From PHAA01 sp034927445 (GTDB lineage Bacteria > Bacillota > Syntrophomonadia > Syntrophomonadales > Syntrophomonadaceae), in contig JAYFPZ010000042.1 in assembly GCA_034927445.1 (NCBI GenBank), forward strand, positions 7,126 through 71,125: a DNA stretch of 64,000 bases. Direction: 5' to 3'. The notes beneath the pieces are model-generated. The model had not been told where the DNA came from and made no database searches. It saw only the letters and a list, made by a program, of their open reading frames with translations. The translations under genes were made by a program, and so were the position numbers. This document shows positions 1 through 8,413 of this stretch, in pieces (position 1 is the stretch's first letter; each line of letters begins with the position of its first letter).

Positions 1-777
1 TTCACCGACGCATAATCGGCCCGATTCCACAGTCCCGGCGATGATCCGGCGCTGGTCCCCGTCTTCGGTAAATTTATATACATCCTGCACCGGCATCCTG
101 AAGGGCCGGCCGACGGGCGGTTCAATACTTTTAAAGTCCTCCAGGGCCTCCAGGACGGTCTTGCCGGTATACCAGTCCATTGACAGCGAGCGGGATACAA
201 TATTGTCGCCGTTAAACCCGCTTACCGGAATGAATAAAACCGGATCTACTTTGATATGACGCAGATATTCGGTAAAACTCCTGACAATTTCATCAAATCT
301 ATCCTCCCGGTAATCTGCCAGATCCATTTTATTAATTAAAATGCATACCTGCCCCACCCCTAACAAGGCCAAATACAGGGCATGTCTTTTGGAATTGGCC
401 TGCACTCCTTCCACCGCATCTATGACTAAAAAAGCCGCTTCGGCGCGGGAGGCGCCGGATACCATATTTTTTATAAACTCCGTGTGGCCCGGTGCATCAA
501 TTATAATATAATCGCGGTTTTGGGTTTTAAAAAAACATCGGGCTGAATCAATGGTTACTCCCTGAGCCTGCTCATCTTTCAGGGCGTCCAGCAAAAAGGC
601 ATATTCAAAAGGCCGGGCCGTTCGTCGGCACCGGTCCCGGATCTGCTCCAGCTTACCCTGCGGCAGTGACCCGGCATCAACCAGCAGCCGCCCCAGGATG
701 GTACTTTTCCCATGATCAACATGTCCTGCCATAACCACCCGTATATCCTGACGTTTTTGGTTGCGTTCGGCCGCCAT
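1..777 (-). CDS. cysN: Sulfate adenylyltransferase subunit 1 (GTPase), 3' end cut by window edge
   Basis: Large, GTP-hydrolysing subunit of ATP sulfurylase, which activates sulfate to adenylyl-sulfate in the cytoplasm. Reading leftward from ATG 775-777, the visible 259 codons are open to the window edge. They show an EF-Tu-like GTPase domain: G1 GHVDHGKST near residue 17, G3 DAPGHTE and G4 NKMD. The family is usually over 400 residues, so the C-terminal beta-barrel domains lie outside the window. The ATG sits one base after the stop of the upstream cysD, so the two are translationally coupled. Its partner cysD is frameshifted here, so activity in this strain is in doubt unless that is a sequencing error. 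Confidence 0.9.
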   Translation of the reverse strand, partial: MAAERNQKRQDIRVVMAGHVDHGKSTILGRLLVDAGSLPQGKLEQIRDRCRRTARPFEYAFLLDALKDEQAQGVTIDSARCFFKTQNRDYIIIDAPGHTEFIKNMVSGASRAEAAFLVIDAVEGVQANSKRHALYLALLGVGQVCILINKMDLADYREDRFDEIVRSFTEYLRHIKVDPVLFIPVSGFNGDNIVSRSLSMDWYTGKTVLEALEDFKSIEPPVGRPFRMPVQDVYKFTEDGDQRRIIAGTVESGRLCVGE

Positions 778-778
778 C

Positions 779-1659
779 TTACATATATCCGTCCCTTCTG
801 AGCTCCTCCAGTCCGCCGCCGTCTTCTTGGTCCTGTTCCCGGCCTGACCTCTCGGCAATATTGGCAAATTTGCCTTCCTTAAGTTCCCAAACGATCTCCG
901 CCACACTCCGGGCAGTGGATGCAACCGGGTTGGTGCAGGGAGCACAGCCCAAAGAACGATACCTGGTGCCCCGGCCCTGATCGAAATACAAGGATACCAC
1001 CGGGATGTTCTCTCGCCCAATATATTCCCAGATGTCTAACTCAGTCCAATCCAGCAGCGGATGAATACGTACATGGGTTCCCGGGGCAAATTCAGTTTTG
1101 AACTGGCTCCATAATTCGGGGGGCTGATCGGCAATATCCCAGTCATTATTATGATCGCGGGGGGAAAAATGTCTTTCTTTCGAACGGCTGCCTTCCTCAT
1201 CGGAACGGACCCGACAATCACCCCGGTAAAGGGCTCGGTGCTTCGGTCCGGTTCGTATTCCCCCGTTTGATGATTAAGCCGGTAGCGGGGGCAAGCGCCG
1301 CTCAAAACACGTTTCAAGGCTTCGGTCTTAAGGTTTTTACAGCACTGAATCCGGCTGGTTTGGCCATCCGGAAATGTTTCGCGCCGGTTCAGCGCATCTG
1401 CATTTTCTCCGTAAATCATATCCAGCTTCCACTGCCGGGCCAGATAATCCCGGTAGGCAATCATTTCCGGGATTTTGTAATGGGTATCGATATGCACCAG
1501 GGGCATGGGTACATGGCCAAAGAAGGCCCTGCGAGCCAGCCACAGCAAAACCGTACTGTCTTTCCCAATTGACCACAACATGCAGAGATTGGGAAATTGC
1601 CGGTAAGCCTCTCTTAAGATATGAATACTTTGGTTTTCCAATTTATCCAGGTGGTTCAA
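779..1659 (-). pseudogene. cysD: Sulfate adenylyltransferase subunit 2, broken by a one-base frameshift
   Basis: Small catalytic subunit of ATP sulfurylase (PP-loop ATPase family); partner of CysN. The start is TTG 1657-1659, placed 6 nt after GGAGG. The N-terminal part carries the PP-loop motif SIGKDSTVLLWLA and runs in frame to about 1210. There a single missing base (minus strand GTCGGGTCCGTTCC; family proteins read G-I-R-S-D-E-E) shifts frame. The second frame continues cleanly with RSDEEGSRSKERHFSPRD, then WTELDIWEYI and YRSLGCAPCTNP, to a TAA at 779-781. Uncorrected, translation stops at 1036. With one base restored it is a full-length CysD of about 293 aa. Either a real recent loss or an assembly error. 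Confidence 0.85.
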
Positions 1660-1840
1660 TTGAATCCTCCAGCAACGAGTTGTTTAAATTAATACTGCTA
1701 CTCTTATTTTGAGAGGAAGAGATAGAAATTTTTTGCAGTTCAAATTGAAGCAGCCGACATTGGTTACGGGCCAAATGTTTTGCTGCAATGCCATTATTAT
1801 AATACATTATCCGTCATATACGCGAAAATCCAAAAGAAAA

Positions 1841-1854
1841 TGCGCAATTGCGCA
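1841..1854. promoter_or_regulatory. 14-bp perfect palindrome upstream of cysD
   Basis: TGCGCAATTGCGCA is a perfect dyad in the 207-bp gap between the GGDEF/HD-GYP gene and cysD. A TATAAT-like hexamer for leftward transcription lies nearby at about 1795, with no convincing -35. It could be an operator for cysDN; no regulator can be named. Confidence 0.3.
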
Positions 1855-1866
1855 AGCGGGTTATGA

Positions 1867-3543
1867 TCAGGCTTGCTTCATCAGTTTCGGTTCCGGCCAG
1901 GTTTGGGCCATCTCGATAAAAAGCGGAATCAAGTCAGGATCGAACTGGGTCCCCGCCTTTAAACGGAGTTCATTCAGCGCCGCCGCTGTCGTCATGGCGG
2001 GCTGGCCCATCTGGCGATGGGTCATGGCGTCGAAGGCATGTAATATGGATATGATACGCGACATTAGCGGAATTTCTTCTCCTTTCAGCCCCTGGGGATA
2101 ACCCTGTCCGTTCCACCATTCGTGGTGGTATAGAATAATATCGGCCAGGTGGGCAAGGCCGTCCAAGGCATGTACGATACGGTAGCCTATCTCAACGTGC
2201 TTTTTCAACATCGTCCATTCCGACTCATCCAAACGGGACTCCTTCAGGACAACCTCCTCGGCAATACCGATTTTACCTACGTCATGAAGTTTTGCCGCTA
2301 TCAAAAGGTCGGCCAGGTTTTCCGCCGAGAGATTGAGAGTCCGGGCAAATTCAACCGCGAGATTCTGCAGCCTGGCCAGATGCTCCTTGGTTTCATGCCC
2401 CTTTTGATATAAGCGAGTTTCAATGGCTTCGGCTATAGCCGACCTGGCCTTCTTGCCTTCAACCAGCTTGGTTTCATACATTATGGTTTCAGACTCCCTT
2501 AAAACCTCGGACAAACCTGTCTCCTTATCAGTTTTCGTCGCCCAACCCAGCGATATGCTGAAGCTAATATCCGATTTCTGATCGTGCTCACAGGCCGCTT
2601 TGATGCTTGCGGCAACCGCAGCCGCTTCCTGCCTGTCCGTACACGGAAGAATTGCGGCAAATTCATCTCCGCCCCACCGCGCGATAATATCATTTGGCCG
2701 ACAAGTTCTCTGCATTATGAAGGCCATTCTTTTTATCCAGTTATCGCCCTCCTGATGCCCAAAAACATCGTTGACAAATTTAAGTCCGTTCATATCACCG
2801 ACCAGAACGGAGATGGGCAGGCAATCCCGGTTTTGATTAAGCTCTTGTATTTTTCTGTCAAAATAAGTTTTATTATAAAGCCCAGTCAGTTCGTCGTGAT
2901 CCGATAGATAAGTGATATGGGCGAGCCCACACTCGATCGCACCCTTTTGTTCCCTGAAAAATAAATGAACCAGTCCGATGGCGTTCATAAGCAGAATAAT
3001 ATGCGAAACCACATACGGGGCCAGTTGATCAAGCTTCAGGATATAAGAGAAGAGTATGGTGTTGCACACCCATACGATATTGAGCGCTCCCAGGAAAACG
3101 GCGAATTTTCCATGTCTTTTGCCCGCTTTTACCATCGCTGTACCAACCCAGAACATCAGCAGAAAAACCGCCGCATTCGTATAATTTATCATCATAATAT
3201 CCGGCCACTGCAAGGAGAAGAAGACAAAACCGGTTAACCAAATTAGAGCTGCGCTTAAAAGCAGCAGCTTATCCGCCTTTATTCTCAAGAAGCTGAAAAT
3301 GCCGCAGGAAATAAGGAGATTCGCATAGAAATACGAACCCAGACTCAATAAAAAAATTAAGCGGTTTTGCCTCAGCACATCTGGGAAAAAAGCATCCAAG
3401 CCATAGTTGAAGGCAATAACAGCCCAGCCAATAAACCACAGAATCAGAAAATGCTTGCGCTCAAACATAAAAATATACATATATGTGGCCAGCAGTATGA
3501 AAATTGCCCCGAGTGAGGCAATTAACAGTGTGGACGGTTGCAT
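1867..3543 (-). CDS. Membrane GGDEF / HD-GYP signalling protein
   Basis: Likely metabolises cyclic di-GMP at the membrane. ATG 3541-3543 follows GGGAGG with 6-nt spacing, so 558 aa; an upstream in-frame ATG lacks such a site. Residues 5-200 form about six to seven hydrophobic helices (a sensory membrane domain I cannot name). A diguanylate cyclase domain follows with an intact GGDEF at 291-295. The C-terminal HD-GYP phosphodiesterase domain has HD at 420-421 in HDVGKIG, HHE at 473-475 and GYP at 481-483. Both output domains keep key residues, so the net direction of c-di-GMP turnover cannot be told from sequence. It stands alone, with no co-transcribed neighbour. Confidence 0.9.
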   Translation of the reverse strand: MQPSTLLIASLGAIFILLATYMYIFMFERKHFLILWFIGWAVIAFNYGLDAFFPDVLRQNRLIFLLSLGSYFYANLLISCGIFSFLRIKADKLLLLSAALIWLTGFVFFSLQWPDIMMINYTNAAVFLLMFWVGTAMVKAGKRHGKFAVFLGALNIVWVCNTILFSYILKLDQLAPYVVSHIILLMNAIGLVHLFFREQKGAIECGLAHITYLSDHDELTGLYNKTYFDRKIQELNQNRDCLPISVLVGDMNGLKFVNDVFGHQEGDNWIKRMAFIMQRTCRPNDIIARWGGDEFAAILPCTDRQEAAAVAASIKAACEHDQKSDISFSISLGWATKTDKETGLSEVLRESETIMYETKLVEGKKARSAIAEAIETRLYQKGHETKEHLARLQNLAVEFARTLNLSAENLADLLIAAKLHDVGKIGIAEEVVLKESRLDESEWTMLKKHVEIGYRIVHALDGLAHLADIILYHHEWWNGQGYPQGLKGEEIPLMSRIISILHAFDAMTHRQMGQPAMTTAAALNELRLKAGTQFDPDLIPLFIEMAQTWPEPKLMKQA

Positions 3544-3750
3544 CGTTTTCCTCCCTCGGAACAGATTGGCCTTCAGGCTCATTTTTTTGGGCGGTTCCCA
3601 GGACAATATGACTGCTTACCGTATATCTCATCCGCATCATCACAGTCAGTCCTGCTTTTTATATATTATCGGCGGAATCCCGACACAGTTAAGCTTAAAA
3701 TTCTTTCGTACTTTTAAACTTACACTCACCAGGTTAATCAGAAAACAGAG

Positions 3751-3788
3751 AACGCCCCCCTGTTTTACTCCTGGCTCAGGGGGACGTT
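3751..3788. repeat. REP-like hairpin
   Basis: AACGCCCCCCTG (3751-3762) pairs with CAGGGGGACGTT (3777-3788) with one G-T pair, leaving a 14-nt loop. There is no T-run on either side, so it is a poor terminator. The sequence type (GGGGACGTTCC) reminds me of REP palindromes linked to RAYT transposases in Clostridia; that link is recall, not shown here. Confidence 0.4.
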
Positions 3789-4456
3789 CCATTCTGGGCT
3801 AAACTAAAGCTCCAACGAACCTTTATCAACTTCTTACCTATCATTGCCTTCCACTTCGTTTCCCATCCCTAACTTCTCATCATACCTTCATCTTTTGGTC
3901 TTCATTTACTCTTAGTCTATATCAGCTTTACTTTACTTCCGTTTTCCTCTGCCTGCCTTTTCAGACTCCTTAGATTCCAACTTCCGCATTATAAAATTGT
4001 TATACACTCTTTTCACTGATTTCCTTGGGATATAGTAAATGCCTTCACCGGTATTTCCGATCCGTTAAGTTGTTCCGTTTCTGTCTTCCGGCTCTGTAGG
4101 TCTTCCGTCTTAGGAATTCCTTGGAGCTTGCTTTAATCTTACATGAGATTTTTAAAACTGTCAAAGCCAAATACCGCCATATAGGCGCTTGTAGGCCTCT
4201 ACCGCCCTCTGCGGCGAGTTTATCTGCCGCTCACTAATTATTTATTATGGTTGCAAAATATTTCGTGAGTTTTGGAATTTTACTGACTTTATGAAACCAA
4301 TGAAATGCTCTAGCGGATGGAATCATAATTTATTGGGAACATTAGCCATTGATCCTTGTTCATGTTACAATATATTGGGTTTGGTTGTAAATACCTATTT
4401 ATGCTTTTGGGAAGATTCCCGGCAACCTCCAGTAATATTGGTGCAAATTATCCAAT

Positions 4457-4581
4457 ATAATTATGATTCCGCTGCAAAAAGTATATTTATGTGTTTATGG
4501 CATAGAGGAGACTTTAGTCTCCGTTGCTCAAGTCTCCTCTACGAATATGAGAACGAGGCTTTTTGCAGTAGAATCAATTAT
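4457..4581. repeat. Nested palindromic element, MITE-like
   Basis: Outer arms of about 24 bp (4457-4481 and 4559-4581; core CTGCAAAAAG / CTTTTTGCAG) flank an inner perfect 11-bp dyad AGAGGAGACTT (4504-4514) / AAGTCTCCTCT (4530-4540). The whole 125 bp folds into one long hairpin just upstream of the kinase-like gene. It could be a small non-autonomous transposon remnant or a folded leader. Confidence 0.5.
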
Positions 4582-4630
4582 GTATAAACTGAAATAGTCC
4601 GCACCTGAACTCGCACAAGGGGTGACCATT

Positions 4631-5560
4631 TTGTTATTCATGACGGTTTCCCGACAGACTGGAAGCTACGGCAAAGAAATAGTTGATCTGCTGGCGGGCA
4701 AACTTGATCTGCCGGTTATAACCCGAGACCTGGTAATGAGCCAATGGTTTCCGGAAATAGCAACCGGGCATGAACTGCATATGCTCTCGGAAAGCCCCGG
4801 GTTTTTCCTGTCCCAGTCGCAGTCGGGAATAAGCTTTGCCGAGCATCTGGAAAATAAACTGAGAAGCTATATTGCCGAAAAACCCGCAATCATATTGGGG
4901 TTGGGGGGGCAGGTTATATTTGCCCGCCATCCGTCCGCCCTGCATGTAAAAATCATGGCCTCGGTGGAGGTTCGCACTCGGCGCATTATGCAGAAGTACA
5001 GCCTCAGCGCCAAAGACGCCGCCAGATTCCTGGACCTCACCGATCGCAAACACCGCCGGTTCATTTCTACGATATATAATAAAGACTGGTCTGATCCTGC
5101 GCTGTACCATCTTATTTTAAATACCGACTTTTTAAGCATAGAGGAAGCCGCCTCCCTGCTGAGTTATTTGATGCAGAACAAAAAAGTCGCGGCATTGTCG
5201 GCAGATGCGCCTTTGCCCCCCCAAGACCAGACGGTGGTTTTCAAGCATCCCTCCGAGGAGGAGTTCGCCAAAATCCTGGATATGCACAATATCGAGTGGG
5301 AGTATGAGCCCCGCACCTTCCCCATAAAATGGGATGCCGAGGGCAATATCGCCATGGCTTTTGCACCGGACTTCTATCTGCCCCGTTTTAATACCTATAT
5401 CGAGCTTACTACCATGAACCAGAAATATGTGGCGGAGAAAAAGAAAAAAGTGGAACTGCTTAAAAAGCTTTACCCCGGCACCAATATCAGTATCGTTTTT
5501 AAACATGATTTTCATAATTTGGCCAGAAGATTTGGATTGGAGGAGGAATCGGACGGATAA
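4631..5560 (+). CDS. Cytidylate-kinase-like protein with a C-terminal PD-(D/E)XK-like domain
   Basis: Two-part protein of about 309 aa. The first 190 residues resemble the cytidylate kinase-like family (Cytidylate_kin2): the N-terminal loop VSRQTGSYGKE fits its ATP-binding motif. Residues from about 205 look like a different domain: YEPRTF, then PDFYLP and YIELTT, then a lysine-rich helix, the pattern of a PD-(D/E)XK nuclease fold with Thr in place of the usual Lys. The TTG at 4631 is preferred because AAGGGG lies 8 nt upstream; the GTG at 4622 overlaps that site. Its stop overlaps the ATG of the next gene by one base, so the two are coupled. Substrate is unknown; the nuclease reading is inference. 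Confidence 0.65.
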   Translation: MLFMTVSRQTGSYGKEIVDLLAGKLDLPVITRDLVMSQWFPEIATGHELHMLSESPGFFLSQSQSGISFAEHLENKLRSYIAEKPAIILGLGGQVIFARHPSALHVKIMASVEVRTRRIMQKYSLSAKDAARFLDLTDRKHRRFISTIYNKDWSDPALYHLILNTDFLSIEEAASLLSYLMQNKKVAALSADAPLPPQDQTVVFKHPSEEEFAKILDMHNIEWEYEPRTFPIKWDAEGNIAMAFAPDFYLPRFNTYIELTTMNQKYVAEKKKKVELLKKLYPGTNISIVFKHDFHNLARRFGLEEESDG

Positions 5561-6084
5561 TGAATACACCCGGTCTTGGCAAAATTATTTATACGGAGGA
5601 GCAAATCCAGCAACGGATAGCGGAAATTGCGGCTACGATCAACCGGGACTACACCGGGCAAGAACTGGTCGTCATCTGCATCCTCAAAGGCTCCTTTTAT
5701 TTTGTAGCCGACCTGACCCGCCGTTTGACCATGCCCATGATCGTAGATTTTCTGTCCATCGGGGTAACCCATGATGAATCCGGCAAAACCGCCATCAAAT
5801 TCAACAAGGACCTTGATGTTGATATAGACGGAAAGCAGGTGCTGCTGGTGGAGGATATTATCGGTACCGGATTTACCCTGGGGTACATCTGCCAGCGTTT
5901 GGAAACATCCCATCCCGCCAGCCTTAAGATATGCACCCTGCTGGACAACCCGGCCGAGCGGCTGCTGCCCATCCAGATCGATTATAAATGTTTCACCATG
6001 CCTGATATGTTTGTGGTTGGTTATGGTCTGGATTACCGCCAGCATTTCCGGAATCTTCCCTATATTGCGGAATACCGGTACTGA
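5560..6084 (+). CDS. Hypoxanthine phosphoribosyltransferase family, atypical active site
   Basis: Purine salvage-type phosphoribosyltransferase fold, 174 aa, the usual length for HPRT. The PRPP-binding motif is recognisable at 98-104 (EDIIGTG). In characterised HPRTs this reads EDIIDTG, and that second Asp is the catalytic base; here it is Gly102. The flexible-loop Ser-Tyr pair is also absent: the segment reads FLSIGVTHDESG instead of the usual AVSSYG form. The rest (ILKGSFYFVADL, FNKDLDVDIDG, PDMFVVGYGLDY) is normal. So either it has a changed substrate or regulatory role, or it works poorly. Coupled to the kinase-like gene (TAATG overlap). Confidence 0.75.
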   Translation: MNTPGLGKIIYTEEQIQQRIAEIAATINRDYTGQELVVICILKGSFYFVADLTRRLTMPMIVDFLSIGVTHDESGKTAIKFNKDLDVDIDGKQVLLVEDIIGTGFTLGYICQRLETSHPASLKICTLLDNPAERLLPIQIDYKCFTMPDMFVVGYGLDYRQHFRNLPYIAEYRY

Positions 6085-6090
6085 TAAACC

Positions 6091-6116
6091 GTGATAAGGG
6101 AATAACTCCCTTGTCA
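6091..6116. terminator. Hairpin between convergent genes
   Basis: GTGATAAGGGA / TCCCTTGTCAC with one mismatch, a 5-nt loop and no T-run. It sits between the phosphoribosyltransferase stop and the convergent trans-sulfuration gene and could end transcription from either side. Confidence 0.4.
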
Positions 6117-6145
6117 CGCAAGCAGTTGAGTATATAAACTATAGT

Positions 6146-7342
6146 TCAGCTCCATAATCCGATTTGCGCAAGTGCCTGGCGGATATCTTGAATGATGTCT
6201 TCAGTGTCTTCAATACCGACGCTGAAACGGAAAAAGCCTCCATGAAACTCCTCCGGATATAGATACTGGCGCTCGTCATCCTCCCCCAAAAATACGATCA
6301 GGCTTTCATCGTGTCCCAATGATACAGCGGAGGTTATGACTTTCAGATGGCTGACAAAACGGTTATGGGTATCATGATCTGCCTTAAACCCAAAAGCCAT
6401 TATTCCCGAATATCCGTTTTTCATCTGCTTGCGGGCGGTCGCATGGCCCGGGTGGCTTTCCAGGCCGGGATAGGAAACAAAACGAACGACCTCAAGACTT
6501 TCTAAAAACTGCGCTACTTTAAGGGCGCTGTCATTGTGCTGCTGCATGCGCAGAGGAAGGGTCACCGCCCCCCGCATAATCATCCAGGCATTAAACGGAC
6601 TGATTACACCCCCATTATTGACCATCGCTTCGGCCCTTATGCGATCAATATGCTGCTTGGCTCCAATGACCGCACCTCCCATAGCATCCCCATGCCCGTT
6701 AATATATTTGGTTAAACTTTCAACACAAAAATCAGCTCCAAATTCAAGCGGCCGCTGATTGTAAGGCGAGGCAAAAGTATTGTCAACCGATAATAATGCC
6801 CCGGCGCTATGGGCTATTTGGGCGATTTCTTCGATATCACTGACTTTAAGGGTTGGGTTGGCCGGAGTTTCAATATGAATCAGTTTGGTATTAGGCCTGA
6901 TCGCAGCTTTTACTGCCTCTAAATCCGAAGTATCGGCAATAGTTGTCTCAATACCATATTTGCCCGGCAATAATTCATTAAGCAAACGATAAACCGCAAT
7001 ATAGGTTACATTGGAAAAAACAACGTGATCACCGCTCTTTAAAAAAGCGAAAAATATTCCGGATAAGGCCGCGACCCCAGAGGCGAGCACTACACAATCC
7101 GCCCCTCCCTCCAGGCTGCAGAGTTTTTCCTGCAAATATTGCTGGTTGGCCCCTCCATTACGGGTATACAGCGCTTTTCCCGCACTACTCCAGTTTATAT
7201 CGGTAGGATCATAAGGCAATTCATAGCTGTTTGCCATTGTAAGTGGGCGTCTAATTGCCCCGGTATCCCGGTCAATGTCATTTCCTGCATGTACCGCCCG
7301 GGTTAAAAAACCATATTCATTACCATATCTTCTTTCACTCAT
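6146..7342 (-). CDS. PLP-dependent trans-sulfuration enzyme (Cys/Met metabolism family)
   Basis: Cytoplasmic fold-type I PLP enzyme of the cystathionine gamma-synthase / gamma-lyase / methionine gamma-lyase family, 398 aa. Family marks: YTRNGGANQ (phosphate binding), an SVDNTFASPYNQRP segment, and the Schiff-base lysine in SLTKYINGHGDAMGG near residue 215. The second ATG (7340-7342) is chosen because GGAAG lies 7 nt upstream; the first ATG is too close. Reaction specificity (synthase or lyase) cannot be fixed from sequence. A sigma-A promoter lies upstream. Single gene, convergent with the phosphoribosyltransferase gene. Confidence 0.85.
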   Translation of the reverse strand: MSERRYGNEYGFLTRAVHAGNDIDRDTGAIRRPLTMANSYELPYDPTDINWSSAGKALYTRNGGANQQYLQEKLCSLEGGADCVVLASGVAALSGIFFAFLKSGDHVVFSNVTYIAVYRLLNELLPGKYGIETTIADTSDLEAVKAAIRPNTKLIHIETPANPTLKVSDIEEIAQIAHSAGALLSVDNTFASPYNQRPLEFGADFCVESLTKYINGHGDAMGGAVIGAKQHIDRIRAEAMVNNGGVISPFNAWMIMRGAVTLPLRMQQHNDSALKVAQFLESLEVVRFVSYPGLESHPGHATARKQMKNGYSGIMAFGFKADHDTHNRFVSHLKVITSAVSLGHDESLIVFLGEDDERQYLYPEEFHGGFFRFSVGIEDTEDIIQDIRQALAQIGLWS

Positions 7343-7395
7343 AATCATTCTTCCTTGCTAAAATAATATTATTATTCCTATTTTATTAGTAAGAT

Positions 7396-7425
7396 ATTAT
7401 AAGATTAAAATTCAGGTATTGTCAA
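7396..7425 (-). promoter_or_regulatory. Sigma-A promoter of the trans-sulfuration gene
   Basis: Minus strand TTGACA, 18-nt spacer, TATAAT: both hexamers perfect. An AT dyad (AATAATATTATT type, about 7360-7375) lies between it and the start codon and could be an operator. No S-box or T-box motif is seen. Confidence 0.75.
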
Positions 7426-7490
7426 GATGTTGTAATTCCAATATCCAGATGATGTGGAACTTTGGAGAGAATGGGGCAAGGTCAGGCAAA

Positions 7491-7538
7491 GGTTCTCCGG
7501 ATAATTTCAACCAAATAAAAAGGTTGCCCGAGAGAACC
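7491..7538. repeat. Compound hairpin
   Basis: GGTTCTC (7491-7497) pairs with GAGAACC (7532-7538), enclosing CAACC (7508-7512) / GGTTG (7522-7526). No T-run follows on either strand. Possible transcription end for the decayed fragment to its right. Confidence 0.35.
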
Positions 7539-7607
7539 GTACTTTTCTCCCTTGACAACCTTGTCCAACCCACCGACCATGACCGTGAATGCTAAAATAT
7601 TAATTCC

Positions 7608-7815
7608 TTACTGCGGTTTTGATGCTTTATTATCAACAATAGCTATGGTGCAGCGCGGTATACAAATAAGCCTTTCTTTTAAGAAATTAACAAATGTTTC
7701 AACCGGATTCTTCAAAGCAGCGTATGCCTTAATTTTTCTGTATAGAGTATAACTGCTCAGGCCCAATAGTTTTGCGGCTTCGCTTATATGGTTATCTTTG
7801 CCCCGTACTACAACT
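7608..7815 (-). pseudogene. Remnant of a Fis-type helix-turn-helix (sigma-54 regulator C-terminus)
   Basis: Leftward from about 7809 one frame reads NHISEAAKLLGLSSYTLY followed by RKIKAY, then about 45 more residues to a TAA at 7608-7610. This is the Fis/HTH_8 DNA-binding helix pair found at the C-terminus of sigma-54-dependent activators. There is an in-frame stop just upstream, no start codon and no room for an AAA+ domain, because iorB ends at 7816. I read it as the tail of a deleted regulator gene, perhaps one that once controlled the ior genes. Confidence 0.65.
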
Positions 7816-8409
7816 TTAGCTCATCCGGTCCATCAACTGGCAGCCTTCACGAAATGCCGCCAGATTTACATCCAGAGCCTTGGCGGGAACAATGTCCCGG
7901 ATGGCTTTTTCTACTTCTTCCGCCGGCAACCCTATGGCCTGGCTTAACATGCCTACCAGCACTACATTGGCAGCCTTGATGTTGCCGCACTTCACTGCGA
8001 TATCGGTGGCATCGGCCACTACGGTTTGCTTTATCACATCCGCCACTTTTTTATGGATATCATCCGGGTATTTGGCTTTGCCGCTCATAACCGGCAGCGG
8101 ATTGACACGTTCGTTGTTTATGATTACCATGCCGTCCGGTTTTAAATAGTCCAGCCAGCGGGCCGCCTCGATTTTTTCAAAAGCTAAAATGATATCGGCG
8201 TCACCTTTGGTAACAATCGGAGAGAAAACTTTGCTTCCGTACCGGACCTGGGAGACTACACTTCCGCCCCGCTGAGCCATGCCGTGAATTTCCGATACTT
8301 TTACGTCATATCCCATTTGCACTGCCACCTGGGCAATGATGCGACTGGTAAGCAAGGTACCCTGACCGCCAACTCCAACTATTAAAACATTCGTAATTTT
8401 GTCCTGCAT
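7816..8409 (-). CDS. iorB: Indolepyruvate:ferredoxin oxidoreductase, beta subunit
   Basis: Gamma-domain subunit of IOR, which oxidatively decarboxylates aryl pyruvates from aromatic amino acid breakdown to aryl-acetyl-CoA with ferredoxin as electron acceptor. Reads VLIVGVGGQGTLLTSRIIA, the family's N-terminal nucleotide-binding-like motif, then EIHGMAQRGGSVVSQVR. Length 197 aa is normal. Start ATG 8407-8409 is set by GGAGG 9 nt upstream; longer frames run into iorA. Coupled to iorA with a 4-nt gap. Confidence 0.93.
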   Translation of the reverse strand: MQDKITNVLIVGVGGQGTLLTSRIIAQVAVQMGYDVKVSEIHGMAQRGGSVVSQVRYGSKVFSPIVTKGDADIILAFEKIEAARWLDYLKPDGMVIINNERVNPLPVMSGKAKYPDDIHKKVADVIKQTVVADATDIAVKCGNIKAANVVLVGMLSQAIGLPAEEVEKAIRDIVPAKALDVNLAAFREGCQLMDRMS

Positions 8410-8413
8410 CAGC

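Larger units (their letters stand above)
3544..4630. other. Gene-free stretch of about 1.1 kb
   Basis: I see no credible gene on either strand. The short open frames lack ribosome sites and family resemblance. The minus strand is strikingly purine-rich from about 3800 to 4150, which suggests a decayed gene or a structured RNA, but I recognise neither. Two palindromic elements lie inside it and are listed separately. Confidence 0.6.

Noticed and set aside
3607..4260. Purine-rich minus strand considered as a group II intron or large structured RNA
   Set aside because: No domain V-like hairpin, no reverse transcriptase and no motif of a known large RNA could be found.
4291..4587. 98-aa rightward open frame before the kinase-like gene
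   Set aside because: Lies across the nested palindrome, no ribosome site, low-complexity composition.
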